A stretch of DNA of 64,000 nt. It comes from CALJFL01 sp039964455. Lineage in GTDB: Bacteria > Pseudomonadota > Gammaproteobacteria > Pseudomonadales > Halieaceae. The position numbers and the translations under genes were made by a program. The stretch spans positions 510,274-574,273 of the forward strand of contig JBDVXK010000013.1 in assembly GCA_039964455.1 (NCBI GenBank). Reading direction: 5' to 3'. Shown here piece after piece: positions 60,485 through 64,000 of the stretch. Every line of letters starts with the position of its first letter. The stretch's first letter is position 1. The notes below the pieces were generated by a model. That model was given only the letters and a program-made list of their open reading frames with translations. It made no database searches and was not told where the DNA came from.

Positions 60485-61135
60485 ATGAGTGGTACTGTCG
60501 CCGTCATCGATTACGGCATGGGTAACCTGCACTCTGTGGCCAGCGCCCTGGAGCATGTAGGGGCCAGCGAAGTGCTGGTTACTCATGACGCCGCCAAAAT
60601 TCGAAGCGCCGATCGGGTGGTCTTTCCCGGGGTAGGCGCGATTCGCGATTGCATGGCTGAAATTCGTCGTCTGCACTGTGATGAACTGCTGCGCACTGCG
60701 CTGGTGGAACAGCACAAGCCGGTTTTGGCGATCTGCGTGGGCCTGCAGGCGTTAATGTCGCGCTCAGAAGAGAATGGTGGCGTGGATTGCCTGGATATCC
60801 TTCCCGGTGATGTTCGTCACTTCGGCAGTCCCTTACGGGATGCTCAGGGCGGTCGATTAAAAGTACCTCACATGGGTTGGAACGAAGTTGAGCAGGTGAT
60901 GGCGCACCCCTTGTGGCGCGATATCCCCGATAAAACGCGCTTTTATTTTGTACACAGCTACTATGTTCAGGCCAAAGAGCGGTCACTGTTAGCCGGTAGC
61001 CTCAACTACGGGGTACAGGCGGATGCTGCCTTGGCCAAGGACAATCTGTTCGCTGTGCAGTTTCACCCCGAGAAAAGTCACACCGCCGGCTTGCAGCTGC
61101 TGCGTAATTTTCTGGAATGGGACGGACAATGCTGA
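60485..61135 (+). CDS. hisH: Imidazole glycerol phosphate synthase glutaminase subunit
   Basis: Provides ammonia from glutamine to HisF for IGP and AICAR formation. A 216-residue class I amidotransferase. The nucleophile Cys is in LAICVGLQALM (about 82), and the His-Glu pair in QFHPEKSH (about 196). The start VAVIDYGMGNLHSVASALEH is typical. It begins 9 bases after hisB and overlaps the hisA start by 7 bases. Confidence 0.96.
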   Translation: MSGTVAVIDYGMGNLHSVASALEHVGASEVLVTHDAAKIRSADRVVFPGVGAIRDCMAEIRRLHCDELLRTALVEQHKPVLAICVGLQALMSRSEENGGVDCLDILPGDVRHFGSPLRDAQGGRLKVPHMGWNEVEQVMAHPLWRDIPDKTRFYFVHSYYVQAKERSLLAGSLNYGVQADAALAKDNLFAVQFHPEKSHTAGLQLLRNFLEWDGQC

Positions 61136-61863
61136 TAATCCCCGCAATTGATTTAAAAGATGGCCAGTGTGTGCGTTTGCGCCAGGGGCTGATGGACGAC
61201 AGCACGGTATTTTCGGATGACCCGGTGGCCATGGCCAAACGCTGGGTTGACGCCGGATGTCGTCGCCTGCACCTGGTTGATCTAAACGGCGCATTTGCCG
61301 GTGAACCGGTAAATGGCGATGTGGTTACCGCCATCGCCAAAGCGTTTCCCGAGTTGCCTGTGCAGATTGGCGGCGGTATTCGTTCGCTGGAGACTATTGA
61401 ACACTATGTTCGGGCCGGCGTTGATTTTGTGATTATCGGCACCAAGGCCGTCAAGGAGCCCGCATTTGTCGTCGAGGCCTGCAAGGCCTTTCCAGGTAAG
61501 GTAATCGTGGGGCTGGATGCACGCGATGGCCGCGTGGCAACTGACGGTTGGGCTGAAGTCACCGAAGTGATGGCGGCCGACCTGGCCAGGCAGTTCGAAG
61601 CGGACGGGGTGGCGGCCATCGTCTATACCGACATTGCACGTGACGGCATGATGCAGGGCGTTAACGTCGAGCAGACCGTGGCCATGGCCAGAGCCTCTTC
61701 CATCCCGGTGATTGCCTCAGGTGGCATCACCGATATCAATGATATTCGCGCGCTCAAGGCCGTCGCTGACCTGGGCATCTGTGGTGCAATAACGGGTAGG
61801 GCGATTTACGAGGGCACTCTCGACGTCGCCGAAGCCCAGAAGCTGTGTGACGGAGAGGCCTGA
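61129..61863 (+). CDS. hisA: ProFAR isomerase HisA
   Basis: Isomerises the ProFAR intermediate to PRFAR. 244 residues from the ATG at 61129 (MLIIPAIDLKDGQCVRLRQG), a (beta/alpha)8 barrel with catalytic Asp8 in PAIDLKDG and Asp in YTDIARDGMMQG. An open frame from 61117 would add MGRT, unlikely because it lies in hisH. Its stop is directly followed by the hisF start (one base between). ATG overlaps hisH. Confidence 0.96.
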   Translation: MLIIPAIDLKDGQCVRLRQGLMDDSTVFSDDPVAMAKRWVDAGCRRLHLVDLNGAFAGEPVNGDVVTAIAKAFPELPVQIGGGIRSLETIEHYVRAGVDFVIIGTKAVKEPAFVVEACKAFPGKVIVGLDARDGRVATDGWAEVTEVMAADLARQFEADGVAAIVYTDIARDGMMQGVNVEQTVAMARASSIPVIASGGITDINDIRALKAVADLGICGAITGRAIYEGTLDVAEAQKLCDGEA

Positions 61864-61864
61864 T

Positions 61865-62638
61865 ATGGGCCTGGCGAAGCGCATTATTCCCTGCCTGGAT
61901 GTCGAGAATGGCAGGGTGGTGAAAGGCGTAAATTTCGTCGACATTCGCGATGCAGGAGATCCGGTAGAGATTGCCATGCGCTACAACGAGCAGGGCGCAG
62001 ACGAAATTACCTTCCTCGATATTACGGCCAGCCACGAGGGGCGCGAGACGACTGTGCACACGGTGGAGCAGATTGCCGAGCACGTATTCATTCCGCTGAC
62101 AGTGGGTGGTGGCATTCGAACCCTGGAAGATATTCGCACCATGCTCAATGCCGGTGCCGACAAGGTCAGTATCAATACAGCGGCGATTCACAATCCCGAA
62201 TTGGTAAGAGAGGCCGCGCAGCGCTTTGGTTCCCAGTGCATTGTGGTGGCTATTGATGCCAAACGGGTGGACGATGTGGACGGGCAACCCCGTTGGGAAA
62301 TTTTCACTCATGGTGGACGTCGCCCCACAGGCATCAATGCCGTCGAGTGGGCCGCCCGTATGGCCGAGTTGGGTGCAGGCGAGATCCTGTTAACCAGTAT
62401 GGACCGTGACGGTACCCGTGATGGCTTCGAGTTAGGCGTTACGCGGGCAATTTCTGAAGCCGTGGATATTCCGGTTATCGCCTCTGGTGGCGTGGGCAAC
62501 CTTGATCACCTGGTAGAAGGGGTTGTAAAGGGTGGTGCCGATGCCGTACTCGCGGCCAGTATTTTTCACTTCGGCGAGTATACGGTGCCCCAGGCCAAGG
62601 CCTACATGGCAGACCGGGGAGTAGAGGTCAGGCTTTGA
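61865..62638 (+). CDS. hisF: Imidazole glycerol phosphate synthase cyclase subunit
   Basis: Cyclises PRFAR with HisH-derived ammonia to IGP and AICAR. 257 residues from the ATG at 61865 (MGLAKRIIPCLDVENGRVVKG); Asp11 in CLDVENGR and Asp in TSMDRDGTRDG are the catalytic pair. The barrel motifs TVGGGIRTLEDI and VIASGGVGNLDHL are present. The C-terminus overlaps the convergent yibQ gene by 37 bases. Last gene of the his cluster. Confidence 0.97.
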   Translation: MGLAKRIIPCLDVENGRVVKGVNFVDIRDAGDPVEIAMRYNEQGADEITFLDITASHEGRETTVHTVEQIAEHVFIPLTVGGGIRTLEDIRTMLNAGADKVSINTAAIHNPELVREAAQRFGSQCIVVAIDAKRVDDVDGQPRWEIFTHGGRRPTGINAVEWAARMAELGAGEILLTSMDRDGTRDGFELGVTRAISEAVDIPVIASGGVGNLDHLVEGVVKGGADAVLAASIFHFGEYTVPQAKAYMADRGVEVRL

Positions 62639-63498
62639 CCCACGGCGGCTTCTGTTGCCAGCGCGGTTTCCGGCACAGGTTCAACTGCAGGATCTTGCGG
62701 TTCAGCAACTGGCTGCACAGGCGGCAGGGCTGCAGATACGGTAACCAGTTCGATATTCTGCTCACTCAGTGTCGGTAAAGCCTCCGCCAGAAAATCCAGC
62801 GTTGCCTTATAGGGGTGACCAATTGCTACCGCCAGCCCGTCTTTTTTCGCCCGTAAAACAGCGGTATTGAAGCGCTCTTCGATGGCCTCCCGAGTTGCCT
62901 CGTTGTCCAGGAAAACCTGCCGTGACAGATGCGGCAAGTCATATTCCTGAGCGACACTGGCCGCCACCGTGTCGCTACTGGTACGGGAGTCTACGAAATA
63001 CAGCGCATTGGCCTTTAGCTCTTCCATCAGCCAACCCATTTGCAGCCGATACTGAGTTAGCTCGCTGCCCATGTGGTTATTGACGCCCTGTACGTGGGGT
63101 ATTTGTTGCAGTGATGCAGTGAGACTGGCGCGAAATTCTTCTTCGCTCAGTTCGGGTGTCAGGCCACCGGCGCCCAGTGGCTGGTTGGCCAGGTTGCTCA
63201 TGGGCGCGTGAAGCATAATTTCCTTGCCCGCCCTGTGCCCGCGTTTGGCGATACGATCGCCGTGGCCCGTGTAGGGCAGAATAGACAGGGTGATTGCGCC
63301 GGGGAGGTCAGCGGCTTGCCGGCCGTTGCTTAGCTGGTGCCCCAGGTCATCGATGATAATGACCAGCCGGGCTGCTGGCTCATTGAACTGGGTTTCGGTT
63401 GTTTCTGTAGTACCGGGCGCCACCAGCTGAGATGGCATTGGCTGGGCGCTGACTAAGGGTGCCAGCAACGCCAGCAACAGGGTGGCACAGGCGCGCAA
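62602..63498 (-). CDS. yibQ: Divergent polysaccharide deacetylase (YibQ-like)
   Basis: 298 residues from a TTG at 63498, which gives a good signal peptide (M)RACATLLLALLAPLVSAQ. The domain (about 35-265) has VIIIDDLGHQLSNGR, TLSILPYTGHGDRIA, MLHAPMSN, VNNHMGS and YFVDSRTS, the pattern of DUF610/divergent polysaccharide deacetylases. These are periplasmic and probably act on peptidoglycan or a glycan; activity is not well established. Start is uncertain; ATG 63591 lies within ctpA. It follows ctpA, its usual neighbour, and overlaps hisF tail-to-tail. Confidence 0.85.
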   Translation of the reverse strand: MRACATLLLALLAPLVSAQPMPSQLVAPGTTETTETQFNEPAARLVIIIDDLGHQLSNGRQAADLPGAITLSILPYTGHGDRIAKRGHRAGKEIMLHAPMSNLANQPLGAGGLTPELSEEEFRASLTASLQQIPHVQGVNNHMGSELTQYRLQMGWLMEELKANALYFVDSRTSSDTVAASVAQEYDLPHLSRQVFLDNEATREAIEERFNTAVLRAKKDGLAVAIGHPYKATLDFLAEALPTLSEQNIELVTVSAALPPVQPVAEPQDPAVEPVPETALATEAAVGQSLTSTPRSAM

Positions 63499-63517
63499 GC
63501 GCCCATGAAAGGAGCGT

Positions 63518-64000
63518 TCAGGACTCCCCGTTGGCCGCCACTTCGTTCGTGGTCTTCTGCTTGCTGTTCTGGTCACGTAACCCCAACACATTGAGCCCCT
63601 TTAATAATGTCAGGGCTTCGTATAATTGATTATCGGTGGAGAGTAACCCATCAGCGTTGTTTTTTGATGCATTGTCTTTGGTACTCTTGCCGCCATTGGC
63701 ATTGTCCAGATGACGGCTTAAATCGGCCTCACTGATACGCCTGGAGTTGTCGTAGGCGGTCACCTTGGCCCGTTCTACACGCACATCCGGGACTATGCCC
63801 TCGGCCTGTATCGAGCGCCCATTGGGGGTGAAATACAGCGCGGTAGTCAGCTTTACGGCACGTGACTCCGATAGTGGCAGCACGGTCTGTACGGAGCCCT
63901 TGCCGAAACTGTCGGTACCCATGATGATTGCCCTGGAATGATCCTGCAGTGCTCCGGCGACGATCTCCGAGGCGCTGGCAGAGCCGCCGTTAATCAGTAC
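63518..64000 (-). CDS. ctpA: C-terminal processing protease, S41 family (5' end cut by window edge)
   Basis: The C-terminal 160 codons of a periplasmic tail-specific protease. The catalytic serine region VLINGGSASASEIVAGAL and the lysine in DSFGKGSVQTVLPLS are present, with the conserved LTTALYFTPNGRSIQAEGI after it. The N-terminal PDZ domain lies beyond base 64000. The tail is low-complexity and polar (KSTKDNASKNNADG). It is upstream of the polysaccharide deacetylase, a conserved pair near envC in many gammaproteobacteria. Confidence 0.93.
   Translation of the reverse strand, partial: VLINGGSASASEIVAGALQDHSRAIIMGTDSFGKGSVQTVLPLSESRAVKLTTALYFTPNGRSIQAEGIVPDVRVERAKVTAYDNSRRISEADLSRHLDNANGGKSTKDNASKNNADGLLSTDNQLYEALTLLKGLNVLGLRDQNSKQKTTNEVAANGES

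Overview
The window is chromosomal DNA from a gammaproteobacterium. Its gene order, and its mix of sulfatase, sulfotransferase, multihaem cytochrome and selenouridine genes, suggest a marine lineage near the Cellvibrionales/Halieaceae or Pseudomonas-like groups; this placement is inference from content, since no database search was possible. Genes are densely packed, often with 1-4 base start/stop overlaps. I see no insertion sequence, prophage or CRISPR array.

Layout. 1-6.3 kb (minus strand): ilvD (cut by the left edge), argA, argE, and a Pit phosphate transporter with its DUF47 partner. 6.5-17.8 kb (plus): an orphan GspE/PilB-type ATPase, then glnE-ilvE-waaF-waaC-waaG-waaP, a second LPS-kinase-like gene and a lipase; this matches the core-LPS locus order known from Pseudomonas. 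17.8-35 kb: a surface-glycan region with two sulfotransferases, a third LPS-kinase-like protein, glycosyltransferases, an O-antigen ligase/polymerase, all four dTDP-rhamnose genes split into two convergent pairs, a glycosyltransferase/methyltransferase/alpha-toroid/methyltransferase group, hldE, two oxidoreductases and waaA. Together these genes supply heptose, Kdo transfer, rhamnose and core phosphorylation for LPS, and probably further decoration.

35-41.6 kb: tolC, yqiB, cpdA, parE, a YceI protein and an epoxide-hydrolase-like enzyme. 41.6-51.3 kb: an octahaem cytochrome with TPRs, a sulfatase, a class I amidotransferase, a SpoIIE phosphatase/STAS pair, a glyoxalase and a flavoprotein. 51.5-55.9 kb: rdgC, mnmH, a selD fused to an NADH-dehydrogenase-like domain, and a DUF1653 gene. 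55.9-57.9 kb: a four-gene minus-strand operon with an ion channel, two membrane proteins and a GNAT. 57.9-58.4 kb: tRNA-Phe followed by three 102-bp tandem repeats, two of which carry a detached copy of the tRNA 3' end and all of which carry a terminator. 58.4-64 kb: yggX and mutY, then hisB-hisH-hisA-hisF, then convergent yibQ and ctpA (cut by the right edge).

Most unusual are the tRNA-Phe tail/terminator repeat array, the sulfotransferase/kinase island inside the LPS locus, the toroid-methyltransferase group, and two genes whose conserved N-terminus lies upstream of any canonical start codon.
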